A DNA stretch of 64,000 nt from Miltoncostaea sp050250915 (lineage in GTDB: Bacteria > Actinomycetota > Thermoleophilia > Miltoncostaeales > Miltoncostaeaceae), in NCBI GenBank assembly GCA_050250915.1, contig JBFWNT010000011.1, positions 62,001 to 126,000 of the forward strand. The letters are read 5' to 3'. The notes below the pieces were generated by a model, which searched no databases, had not been told where the DNA came from, and saw only the letters and a list, made by a program, of their open reading frames with translations. A program made the translations under genes and the position numbers. How positions within the stretch are numbered: the stretch's first letter is position 1; the number at the start of each line of letters is the position of its first letter. Shown here in pieces: positions 15,666 to 22,666 of this stretch.

Positions 15666-17084
15666 TCAGCCGGGGGCCGACTCCTCCACCGCCGCGGCGA
15701 TGAGGCGCACGGCCTCCTCGAATCGGGACGCGTCGGGCCCCGAGTAGTTCAGTCGCAGGAACGCGGCGGGCGGCTCGGCCGGGAACCACTCGTCCCCGGG
15801 CGAGACGCCCACGCCGCGGCGGGCGCAGCGCTCGGCGAGGTCCCCCGCGAAGGCGACCTGAAACCTCAACCAGAGGTTGAGACCTCCGGCCGGGAGCGGG
15901 CCGAGAACCCCGTCGGGAAGCAGGTTCCTGATGTGGCCCACGAGCAGGTCGCGCCGGGCGCGGAGCGCCTCGCGCGTGCCGCGCAGATGGGCCGCCCGGC
16001 CGGGCGCCGTGAGCACGTCCAGGGCCGCGCGCTGCAGCACGGCGCTCACGTAGAGCTCGTCGACGGTCCGGTCGGCGGCGATCCGGGCCCGCGCCGGGCC
16101 GCGCGCCGTGACCCCCGCCACGCGCAGGGCCGGCGACACGCTCTTCGTGATCGACCGGATGTGGACCACGTGGCCGTCGCCGTCGCGGGCGGCCACCGGG
16201 ACGGTGGGCCCGTCGAACGCGAGATCGTGGCCCCAGTCGTCCTCCACCAGGAACGCGCCGTGGGCGCGGACCACCTCGAGCAGGGCGTCGCCCCGGGCGC
16301 GGCTCCAGGTCTCGCCGGAGGGGTTCGCGATGTGGGGCTGGGCGTAGAACAGGCGGGCCCGGGCGGCGGCGAGGGCCTCGTCCAGGGCGGCGGGCGGCAC
16401 CGCATCGCCCTCGCGCGCGACGGGCACGATGCGCAGGCCGGCGTGCCGGGCGGCCGCGATCGCGCCCCAGTAGGTGGGCGACTCCATCACCACCGCGTCG
16501 CCGGGGGCGGCGAGGGCGCGGAAGATCGACGACAGCGCGCTCTGCCCGCCGGACACCACCACCGTGTCGGTGCCCGTGGGTGCCGCCACACCGGTGGGCG
16601 TGGCCGCGGCCAGCTCCCGGGCGAACCACTCGCGGAGCTCCGGGATCCCCGCGGGCGGGGGCCGTTCCACAGCCGCCGCCGACCGCGCCGCCCGCGCCAG
16701 CGCCGCGCGGACCGCCCGCGCAGGCAGCAGGTCCTCGGCCGGGTAGCTGCCGTGCAGGTTCACGCCGTCCTCCGGCGTGGGGCGCAGCGTCCAGCCGTAG
16801 GCGCCGGTGTCGGCGCGGGCCGGCCCGAGGGCGGTGGTCTGCCAGCCGAGGTCGACCGGGGCCGCGGGCCGGGCGTGGCGCACGAAGTTGCCGGCGCCCG
16901 GCCGCGTCTCCACCAGCCCCTCGGCCACCAGCCGGGCGATCGCCCGCTGCACGGTCACCGGGCTCACCCGCCACCGCCGGGCGATCTCGCGCGTGGACGG
17001 CAGTCGTCCCCCCGCCGGGGCCCCGGCCAGCACCTCGGCCACGAGCGCGTCCCGCAGGCGTCCCGGACTGCTATCGTTCGTCAT
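15666..17084 (-). CDS. MocR-type regulator (GntR wHTH plus aminotransferase domain)
   Basis: A 472-residue regulator. Residues 1-75 form a GntR winged helix (GGRLPSTREIARRWRVSP, then GLVETRPGAGNFV). The rest is a fold-type I aminotransferase domain with GGQSALSSIFRAL, the substrate-site NPSG and the PLP Schiff-base lysine in IRSITKSVSP; the aspartate that contacts the pyridine nitrogen is in LVEDDWGHDLAF. MocR proteins sense an amino-acid-like ligand through PLP. The ATG at 17084 shares bases with the ATG of the divergent MFS gene, and a TATCGT -10-like hexamer lies eight bases upstream, so the mRNA is probably leaderless and autoregulated. Confidence 0.9.
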   Translation of the reverse strand: MTNDSSPGRLRDALVAEVLAGAPAGGRLPSTREIARRWRVSPVTVQRAIARLVAEGLVETRPGAGNFVRHARPAAPVDLGWQTTALGPARADTGAYGWTLRPTPEDGVNLHGSYPAEDLLPARAVRAALARAARSAAAVERPPPAGIPELREWFARELAAATPTGVAAPTGTDTVVVSGGQSALSSIFRALAAPGDAVVMESPTYWGAIAAARHAGLRIVPVAREGDAVPPAALDEALAAARARLFYAQPHIANPSGETWSRARGDALLEVVRAHGAFLVEDDWGHDLAFDGPTVPVAARDGDGHVVHIRSITKSVSPALRVAGVTARGPARARIAADRTVDELYVSAVLQRAALDVLTAPGRAAHLRGTREALRARRDLLVGHIRNLLPDGVLGPLPAGGLNLWLRFQVAFAGDLAERCARRGVGVSPGDEWFPAEPPAAFLRLNYSGPDASRFEEAVRLIAAAVEESAPG

Positions 17085-17108
17085 GACGAGTAACGATAGC
17101 GCTATCGT
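17070..17108. promoter_or_regulatory. MocR operator overlapping two leaderless promoters
   Basis: Three half-sites are present: GCTATCGTT at 17070-17078, AACGATAGC at 17092-17100 and GCTATCGT at 17101-17108. The last two form a perfect 16-bp palindrome, ACGATAGCGCTATCGT. Each outer half-site contains TATCGT facing its own gene, five (MFS) and eight (MocR) bases before the start codons. The operator therefore coincides with both -10 elements and with the coding starts. Confidence 0.7.
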
Positions 17109-18297
17109 CCTCGGGCGCACAGCGCTTCCGCGTCAGGCGCCGGCGCCGTCCGCCGCGGCGCTCCCGCGCCTCGCGATCGCCGTCATCCTGGCCGGGGCGG
17201 TCGCCGTGTACGCCGCCGCGAACGCGGTGGTGCCGCTGGCCGCCGAGCTGCGCGCGCAGGTGGGGCTGGGCGCCGGTGGCGCCGGGCCGTTCCTGGCGCC
17301 GTTCGCGCTGGGGTTCGGGCTGGGGAGCGTGCTGTGGTTCGCCGGCGCGCGGGCGCGCGCGCCGCGGATCCTGCTGCCCGCCGCCCTGGCCGGCACCGCC
17401 GCCGCCGGGGTCCTCCTGGTCGCGGCGGGTTCCCTCCCGGTCGCCGCCGGGGGGCGGCTGCTGGCGGGTGCGTGCGCCGCCGGATACCCGGCGGTCGCCC
17501 AGGCGGTGCTGGCGTCGTCGGCCGCGCCCGGGCGGCGGGGTCGCGCGGTCGGCGGCTTCGTGGTCGCGGTGGTGCTCGGCAGCTTCGGCGGCCAGGCGCT
17601 GGCGGGCGGGGCGGCCGCGGTCGTGCCCGCCGACGCGGCGCTCGCCCTGGTCTGCGTCGTCCTGCCCCTGGCGTGCGCCGCGTCCCTGCCGGCCGTGCTG
17701 CCGGCGGTCGCCCCGGCCCCCGCCGCGGGCGGGGCGACGGCGCGGATCGTGCACGAGCAGTGGCCGGTGCTGACGGTCGCCTTCCTGGCGTTCGGCGCCT
17801 ACTGGATGCTCCTGGCCCAGCTCCCGGCGGCGGTGCGCGAGGAGCGGTTCGCGCTGAGCGCCGCGGCGGCGGGCCTGGTGCCGCTCGCCGGGATCCTGGG
17901 CGCGTTCGCGGCCCTCGCGACCGGCGCGCTCGCCGATCGCCGCGGCCACCGGATCGCGATGACCGCCACCCTCTGCGCCGGCGCCGCCGGGCTCGGGCTG
18001 ACGATCCCCGCCGGACCGGGGCTCGCGGTGTTCGTGTGCGGCTTCGCCGTCTTCGCCACCGGCTACTGGGGCTATCTCCCGGTCGCGGCCGCCGAGACGG
18101 TGGCGCGCGCCCGGCCCGCTGACCGCCAGGGCGCGGTCATGGCCCTCTACGCCGCCATGTGGAGCGGCGCGGCCCTCGCCTCGGCGGCGGGGAGCCTCCT
18201 CGATTCCTGGACCCACGCGGCGCTGGCCGCGCTCATCGCCTGGGCGGCCGCCGTCGCGGTCGCCGCCGGCACGTTCACGAAAGGACGGCACGCATGA
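17083..18297 (+). CDS. MFS transporter
   Basis: A 404-residue protein with about twelve membrane helices and no large loop. The helix 2-3 loop is short (GARARAPRI) and the stronger MFS motif is in the second half, GALADRRGHRIAMT (G-x-L-x-D-R-x-G-x-R). It is likely an efflux or uptake carrier controlled by the divergent MocR regulator; since MocR relatives respond to amino acids, pyridoxal or related amines, an amine or vitamer substrate is possible (inference). The ATG at 17083 overlaps the regulator's ATG on the other strand. The stop overlaps the next ATG. Confidence 0.87.
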   Translation: MTSNDSAIVLGRTALPRQAPAPSAAALPRLAIAVILAGAVAVYAAANAVVPLAAELRAQVGLGAGGAGPFLAPFALGFGLGSVLWFAGARARAPRILLPAALAGTAAAGVLLVAAGSLPVAAGGRLLAGACAAGYPAVAQAVLASSAAPGRRGRAVGGFVVAVVLGSFGGQALAGGAAAVVPADAALALVCVVLPLACAASLPAVLPAVAPAPAAGGATARIVHEQWPVLTVAFLAFGAYWMLLAQLPAAVREERFALSAAAAGLVPLAGILGAFAALATGALADRRGHRIAMTATLCAGAAGLGLTIPAGPGLAVFVCGFAVFATGYWGYLPVAAAETVARARPADRQGAVMALYAAMWSGAALASAAGSLLDSWTHAALAALIAWAAAVAVAAGTFTKGRHA

Positions 18298-18632
18298 CCG
18301 ACCATCTCGCCACCCGGCCGGCCCGGCGCGAGACCCGCGAGGAGACCGTCGCCCGCGTGGTGGCCGAGCAGGCCCGCCTGGACCCGGCGCCCATCTACAC
18401 CGCCCGCGCGAAGCGCCGCCTCCGCATCTACCTGGTCGCGATCGTCCCGATCAGCTTCCTGCTGGGCTGGGCAGCCGGCCTGGCCTTCGGCTGGAGCCCC
18501 CTGGAGTGGGCGGGGTTCGGCGTCGGCCTGATCCTGGCCCTCGCGTACATCGGCTACGTGGTGATCACCGAGCGCGACGACGGCCGCATCCACGACAACG
18601 TGAAGCGGATGGTCGACGGCGACGGGATCTAG
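18294..18632 (+). CDS. Small two-helix membrane protein coupled to the MFS gene
   Basis: A 112-residue protein with a charged cytoplasmic N-terminus (about 45 residues, many Arg/Glu), two membrane helices (IYLVAIVPISFLLGWAAGL and WAGFGVGLILALAYIGYVV) and a short acidic tail. I do not recognise the family. The ATG overlaps the transporter stop (ATGA), which suggests an accessory subunit or co-regulated envelope protein. Its TAG overlaps the stop codon of the convergent VOC gene by three bases, so neither gene has a 3' untranslated gap. Confidence 0.65.
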   Translation: MTDHLATRPARRETREETVARVVAEQARLDPAPIYTARAKRRLRIYLVAIVPISFLLGWAAGLAFGWSPLEWAGFGVGLILALAYIGYVVITERDDGRIHDNVKRMVDGDGI

Positions 18633-19051
18633 CGCGGCTGGCCGATGCCGATGAGGTTGCCCTCGCTGTCGCGGAACCAGGCCGCCAGCTCGCCGGTGCC
18701 CCCGCGGGACGGATAGTTGCCCTCGACGCGGGCGATGCCGTTCTCGGTCGTGAGGCCGGGGAGGTCGAACTCCTCGAACACGACACCCCTGCTCCGGAGC
18801 TCGGCGACGACGGCCCGGAGGTCGGCGACCTCCCAGCCCATCTGGGTGTGCGTCCCACTCGGCACGCCCGCCGATGCGAACAGCGCGAAGCGGGTGGGTC
18901 CGAGGTCGTAGGCCAGGCCGCCGGGGCGCTCCTCGGAGGGCTCCTGGCCGAGCTTCTCGGCGTACCAGCGGCGGGCGCGCTCGAGGTCCTGGCAGGGCAG
19001 GCGGGTCGCGACCGTGGAACCCGCGAAGACGTTGTCGGCATCGGCGGCCAC
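18629..19051 (-). CDS. VOC / glyoxalase-like domain protein
   Basis: A 140-residue protein of two beta-alpha-beta-beta-beta units: VATRLPCQDLERARRWYAEK begins the first, and MGWEVADLRAVVAELRSRGV the second, ending FRDSEGNLIGIGQP. This is the stand-alone VOC fold used by glyoxalases, fosfomycin-resistance proteins and dioxygenases. The metal site is partial: a terminal E in DSEGN and H in GTHTQ, so activity is uncertain. I prefer the GTG at 19051 to a start at 19123 because the extra residues are low-complexity Arg/Gly and AATCGT lies six bases before the GTG. Confidence 0.75.
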   Translation of the reverse strand: MAADADNVFAGSTVATRLPCQDLERARRWYAEKLGQEPSEERPGGLAYDLGPTRFALFASAGVPSGTHTQMGWEVADLRAVVAELRSRGVVFEEFDLPGLTTENGIARVEGNYPSRGGTGELAAWFRDSEGNLIGIGQPR

Positions 19052-19215
19052 GCCACGACGATTCCCGGCGCGGGCGCGGCGGGAACCTCGGGCGTCGCCG
19101 ACGCCGGCGACGTCGTGACGCACATGCCGGCCTTCCGGAGGATGGCTCCCGGGACCTGATCGGGCCCGGGCGATCGTTCGCCGCGACCGGGTTCCCGCGC
19201 GGGATCCGCGGCTAG

Positions 19216-19237
19216 TTTCGTGGCGATCGTCACGAAA
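19216..19237. promoter_or_regulatory. Inverted repeat upstream of the NHL-propeller gene
   Basis: TTTCGTG, spacer GCGATCGT, CACGAAA: seven-base arms in perfect dyad symmetry, 22 bases before the ATG at 19260. AT-richer than its surroundings and well placed for a repressor or activator; the regulator is not identified. Confidence 0.5.
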
Positions 19238-19259
19238 TTCGATGGTGGAGGTGGAGACG

Positions 19260-20453
19260 ATGTCGGTACGCGCTCCGTCGTCGCGACGGCTGCTGGTCGG
19301 GCTCGCCGCGGCGCTTCTCGGACTGGGGTGCGCGCTCGCGTTCCTGGTGAGCGGTCACGCGGAGGCCGCCAAGGCCCCCGGGGCATCGAAGTCGCCGCCG
19401 GTCCCGACGTTCACGCGTGATGCCGCGTGGCCGAGGGCCCTGCCCAACAACTGGGTGTTCGGCGGCGCCGACTCGGTCGCGTCGGACACGCACGGCAACA
19501 TCTGGGTGCTCAGCCGGCCCGCCGGCGTGCCGGCCGCCGAGCTGGCCGCGGGCAAGATCGCCGCGCCGCCGGTGCTGGAGCTGAACAGGAAGGGCGAGTT
19601 CATCCGCGGATGGGGCGGCCCGCAGTGGGTGCAGCCGTGGTTCGCGACCGCGGTCCCGCTGCCGGACTACCCGATCGGGACGCCCGCCGAGCACGGCATC
19701 ACGGTGGACGACCGGGACAACGTCTGGGTCACGGGTAGCGGCCATGTGGTCCTGAAGTTCACGACGGCCGGGAAGCTGCTGCTCCAGATCGGCACGTTCA
19801 ACCAGACGGGCGGGAGCAACAGCACGTCGCTGCTCGGCAACCCGACGGACGTCGCGGTCGACACCAGGCGCCACGAGGTCTACGTCGCCGACGGCTACCT
19901 CAACCGCCGCGTCATCGTGTTCGACTCGGAGACCGGGGCGTACAAGCGCCACTGGGGCGCCTACGGCAACGTGCCGAACGACGACCCGCCGGAGCTGTAC
20001 GAGACCGGCAAGCCGCTCCCGACGCAGTTCTTCATCGTCCACGGCATCCAGCTCTCGAATGACGGGCTGCTCTACGTGTCGGACCGCCAGCGCGACCGCA
20101 TCCAGGTCTTCACGCGCGACGGCACGTTCGTGCGCGAGACCCTCGTCGACCCGGAGGCCCCGGCCGGCGGCGGCATCACGGAGAAGGGCGTGTTCACCGA
20201 CCCGCGGGTCGCCGGCGCCGGCTACGGCTCGGTCACCCGGACCGCGTTCTCGTCGGACAAGGCGCAGACGTACCTGTACGCGGCGTCCCTCCGCGGCACG
20301 GTGTTCATCTTCCGCCGGCGCGACATGACGCAGGTGGGCTCGTTCCCGGCGACGGGGCTGCACCACATCGCCTCGGACCCCACCGGGAACATCTTCATCA
20401 GCGACGGGCGGGCGCCCCAGAAGTTCACACTCGACCGCCCCGGCAGGAAGTAG
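19260..20453 (+). CDS. Exported NHL-repeat beta-propeller protein
   Basis: A 397-residue protein with an N-terminal signal sequence (SSRRLLVGLAAALLGLGCALAFLV, possibly cleaved at AEA) and an about six-bladed propeller. NHL-type blades are visible at NPTDVAVDTRRHEVYVADGY, VHGIQLSNDGLLYVSDRQ and HHIASDPTGNIFISDG. Such proteins resemble peptidyl-alpha-hydroxyglycine lyase or SMP-30-like hydrolases, but no catalytic set can be assigned. The ATG at 19260 follows GGTGGAGGTGGAGACG. Monocistronic, with an inverted repeat upstream and a strong hairpin downstream, so it is probably a separately regulated secreted protein. Confidence 0.8.
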   Translation: MSVRAPSSRRLLVGLAAALLGLGCALAFLVSGHAEAAKAPGASKSPPVPTFTRDAAWPRALPNNWVFGGADSVASDTHGNIWVLSRPAGVPAAELAAGKIAAPPVLELNRKGEFIRGWGGPQWVQPWFATAVPLPDYPIGTPAEHGITVDDRDNVWVTGSGHVVLKFTTAGKLLLQIGTFNQTGGSNSTSLLGNPTDVAVDTRRHEVYVADGYLNRRVIVFDSETGAYKRHWGAYGNVPNDDPPELYETGKPLPTQFFIVHGIQLSNDGLLYVSDRQRDRIQVFTRDGTFVRETLVDPEAPAGGGITEKGVFTDPRVAGAGYGSVTRTAFSSDKAQTYLYAASLRGTVFIFRRRDMTQVGSFPATGLHHIASDPTGNIFISDGRAPQKFTLDRPGRK

Positions 20454-20465
20454 CCGGACCGGGCC

Positions 20466-20493
20466 GGCGGGGGCGGCGCGCGCCGCCCCCGCC
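20466..20493. terminator. Bidirectional GC hairpin terminator
   Basis: GGCGGGGGCGGCGC is followed directly by its exact complement GCGCCGCCCCCGCC, between convergent stops at 20453 and 20499. There is no T-run, as is common in GC-rich actinobacteria. Confidence 0.65.
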
Positions 20494-20498
20494 CGGGT

Positions 20499-21377
20499 TC
20501 ACGGGATCAGGACGACCTTGCCGCGCACGTGGCCGCGCTCGATCTCCTCGTACGCGTCGCGCACGCGGTCGAGGGGGTAGGTGGCGCTGATCGGCAGGTC
20601 CAGGCGGCCGTCGGCGATGCGGGCGGCCAGTTCGGCGATCACCTCGGGGCGGGCGCCGGCGGCGTTGCCGTCCGTCTTCACGCCGGTCCGGCTGGCGGCG
20701 GCGACGTCGATGATGGTGTCGATCCGCCCCGTCGCGACGCCGAGGGCGAGCGCCAGGTCGACGTAGCCGTCGCCGTGGGTGTCGATGAACGCGTCGACGC
20801 CCTCAGGCGCGGCGTTGCGGATCCGCTCCTCCACGCCCTCGCCGTAGGCCACCGGCACCACGCCGTGCCGGGCGAGCCACTCATGGTTGGGCGCGCTCGC
20901 CAGCCCGATCACCCGGGCGCCGCGCGCCACCGCGAGCTGCACGGCCAGCGACCCGACGCCGCCCGCCGCCCCGGACACCACCACCACGTCACCGTCGCCG
21001 GCGCCCACCGCGTCGACCGCGGCCCATGCGGTGGCGCCGACCACGTGGATGGCGCCCGCCTGCTCCCACGACAGCGCGTCGGGCTTGCGGACGAGCTGCC
21101 CGATCGGCACGGCGACCAGCTCAGCCTGGGAGGAGCGGTCGTCCACCCAGCCCACCACCTCGTCGCCGGCGGTCCACCCGGTCACGCCCGGACCCGTCTC
21201 CTCGACCACCCCGGCCAGGTCGCTCCCCTGCCCGGACGGGAACGTGCTGGGCCACCGCTCCGCGTAGACCCCCTCCCGGATCTTCGACTCCCCGGGGTTC
21301 GCGCCCGCCGCACGCACCGCCACCAGCACCTCGTCCGGGCCCGGGACCGGCGGGTCCACCTCCCGCACCTCGAGCAC
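20499..21377 (-). CDS. Zinc-independent quinone oxidoreductase (MDR), N-terminus frameshifted
   Basis: The open frame from GTG 21377 encodes 292 residues of an NADPH:quinone-reductase type medium-chain dehydrogenase: GQGSDLAGVVEETGPGV, then the nucleotide site VVVVSGAAGGVGSLAVQLAV and the C-terminal LDRVRDAYEEIERGHVRGKVVL. Zinc ligands are absent. The usual N-terminus (MRAVRYDRYG...) is missing from this frame but is present in the neighbouring frame as AVRYDRYAES just upstream, so one base seems to be lost near 21385. The full ancestral gene would reach about 21406. Either the gene is damaged, a sequencing error is present, or a shortened protein is used. Confidence 0.8.
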   Translation of the reverse strand: MLEVREVDPPVPGPDEVLVAVRAAGANPGESKIREGVYAERWPSTFPSGQGSDLAGVVEETGPGVTGWTAGDEVVGWVDDRSSQAELVAVPIGQLVRKPDALSWEQAGAIHVVGATAWAAVDAVGAGDGDVVVVSGAAGGVGSLAVQLAVARGARVIGLASAPNHEWLARHGVVPVAYGEGVEERIRNAAPEGVDAFIDTHGDGYVDLALALGVATGRIDTIIDVAAASRTGVKTDGNAAGARPEVIAELAARIADGRLDLPISATYPLDRVRDAYEEIERGHVRGKVVLIP

Positions 21378-21433
21378 GTCGATTCCGCGTACCGGTCGTA
21401 CCGCACCGCCCGCCTGGGGTCACCTCTCTGTCG

Positions 21434-22642
21434 TCAGCCCCCACCGTCCGGGCGCGGGAACGTCGTCCTGAGCCAGTGACTCACCGATAGAACCTCCGTC
21501 ATCCCGTGCGCCGCGAGAACGTTCACGATGTCCACCGCCGACATCACCACCACGGGATGCGCGTCATCGCGGAGCTCTTGGTATGCCTGAGGCGCCACGA
21601 ACGAAGTCGTCACAAGCACGCCGAACTGGCGGTGTCGCAAGCGTGAGATGAGCCGCGCGACCTCGCGGACGCCCACGCCCTTCGTCAGCTCGTACCGCTT
21701 CGCCTCGAGGGCGAAGTCCAGATGGATGGGATCCGTCGCCGGTCCCAGCGAATAGAGCCCGATCCCGTCGCGGCCGCCGTCGACCGACCGGCGCGTCGGG
21801 ACCAGGTCGGTGACGGCCTCGCGCGCGAGAAGCCGCCACAACTCGATCGCGCACGCCTCGAACGCGTATGGGTCGTCGGCGAAATAGTTGTAGATCGCCT
21901 TGACGATCTGGTTGCCCTTCGCGTCGCCGGGAGGTGGGACCTGATCGGCGTGCGAACGCCATTTGGTCGTCGCGGGAGCCCGCAGGGCGTCGTAGGCCCC
22001 GGTCTCCACCCATCGGCGGAACGCCGGCGGGGCCCCATCGGTAGGGGTGGCGCCCGCGCGCATCGCCTCGAGCCACTCTCGGCTGATCTGCTGGACGTCG
22101 AGGATGGTGAACACCGCGCGGTAGTTCTGGAAGCGCCGGCCCCCCGTCGAGCGCCAGATGGCGACGAGATCGTCGTTGGCGGTCACATCGGAGGCGCCGG
22201 GGACGGCAAGTCCCAAGAAGCGCCGGGCCCGGCTCCGTCCGACGCGCTCGAACACGAGGAACGGTGGCACCGAGGCGCGGTCCGGCGGCGCGCCGTGCAG
22301 ACGATCGAAGGACAGGCGAAGGAGTTCGTTGCCGCGCCGTTGCGTGTCGTGAAGAGCCCGTCCCGGCGTCCGGTTGTCCCCGAAGTAGGTGAACCGCCCC
22401 GTCTCGCGTTCCAGCGTGTCGGGCCAATCGACGTTGTCGCCACTGGAGTAGAGCGCCACATACGCGGCGGCGCTTCCGGCCCGGATCGCTCGGAAGCCAC
22501 CCTGGTTCCCGGCGCCTGGGAGCAACCGCGCCAGCACGTCGTCGGCAGCGGTTCCGCTCCGGCCGCCCTCGTACACGGCATCGACGATCAGGTCTGCCGC
22601 TGGCAAGTCCTCGAACGAAATCGACTGAGCATTCGAGCCCAC
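21434..22642 (-). CDS. Modification-dependent restriction endonuclease, AspBHI-like (SRA-like domain plus Mrr-type nuclease)
   Basis: A 402-residue protein. Residues 1-200 match the AspBHI N-terminal DNA-recognition domain: ISFEDLPAADLIVDAVYEGG, PGAGNQGGFR, YSSGDNVDWPDTLERETGRF, YFGDNRTPGRALHDTQ. Residues 265-390 are an Mrr-type PD-(D/E)xK nuclease with VDGGRDGIG, the catalytic strand FALEAKRYEL and GVLVTTSFVAPQAY. Characterised relatives cut DNA containing 5-methylcytosine, so it should need no partner methylase; none is seen. Codon use and base composition look less GC-rich than the neighbours, suggesting acquisition. GTG start, TAGCCT seven bases upstream. Adjacent to recQ, pointing to a small defence or DNA-processing locus. 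Confidence 0.82.
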   Translation of the reverse strand: MGSNAQSISFEDLPAADLIVDAVYEGGRSGTAADDVLARLLPGAGNQGGFRAIRAGSAAAYVALYSSGDNVDWPDTLERETGRFTYFGDNRTPGRALHDTQRRGNELLRLSFDRLHGAPPDRASVPPFLVFERVGRSRARRFLGLAVPGASDVTANDDLVAIWRSTGGRRFQNYRAVFTILDVQQISREWLEAMRAGATPTDGAPPAFRRWVETGAYDALRAPATTKWRSHADQVPPPGDAKGNQIVKAIYNYFADDPYAFEACAIELWRLLAREAVTDLVPTRRSVDGGRDGIGLYSLGPATDPIHLDFALEAKRYELTKGVGVREVARLISRLRHRQFGVLVTTSFVAPQAYQELRDDAHPVVVMSAVDIVNVLAAHGMTEVLSVSHWLRTTFPRPDGGG

Positions 22643-22649
22643 GGGAGGA

Positions 22650-22655
22650 AGGCTA
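22650..22655 (-). promoter_or_regulatory. Putative -10 (TAGCCT), leaderless restriction gene
   Basis: TAGCCT on the minus strand ends seven bases before the GTG at 22642; it lies between recQ's stop and the restriction gene. Confidence 0.45.
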
Positions 22656-22666
22656 TCCCGGAGGGC

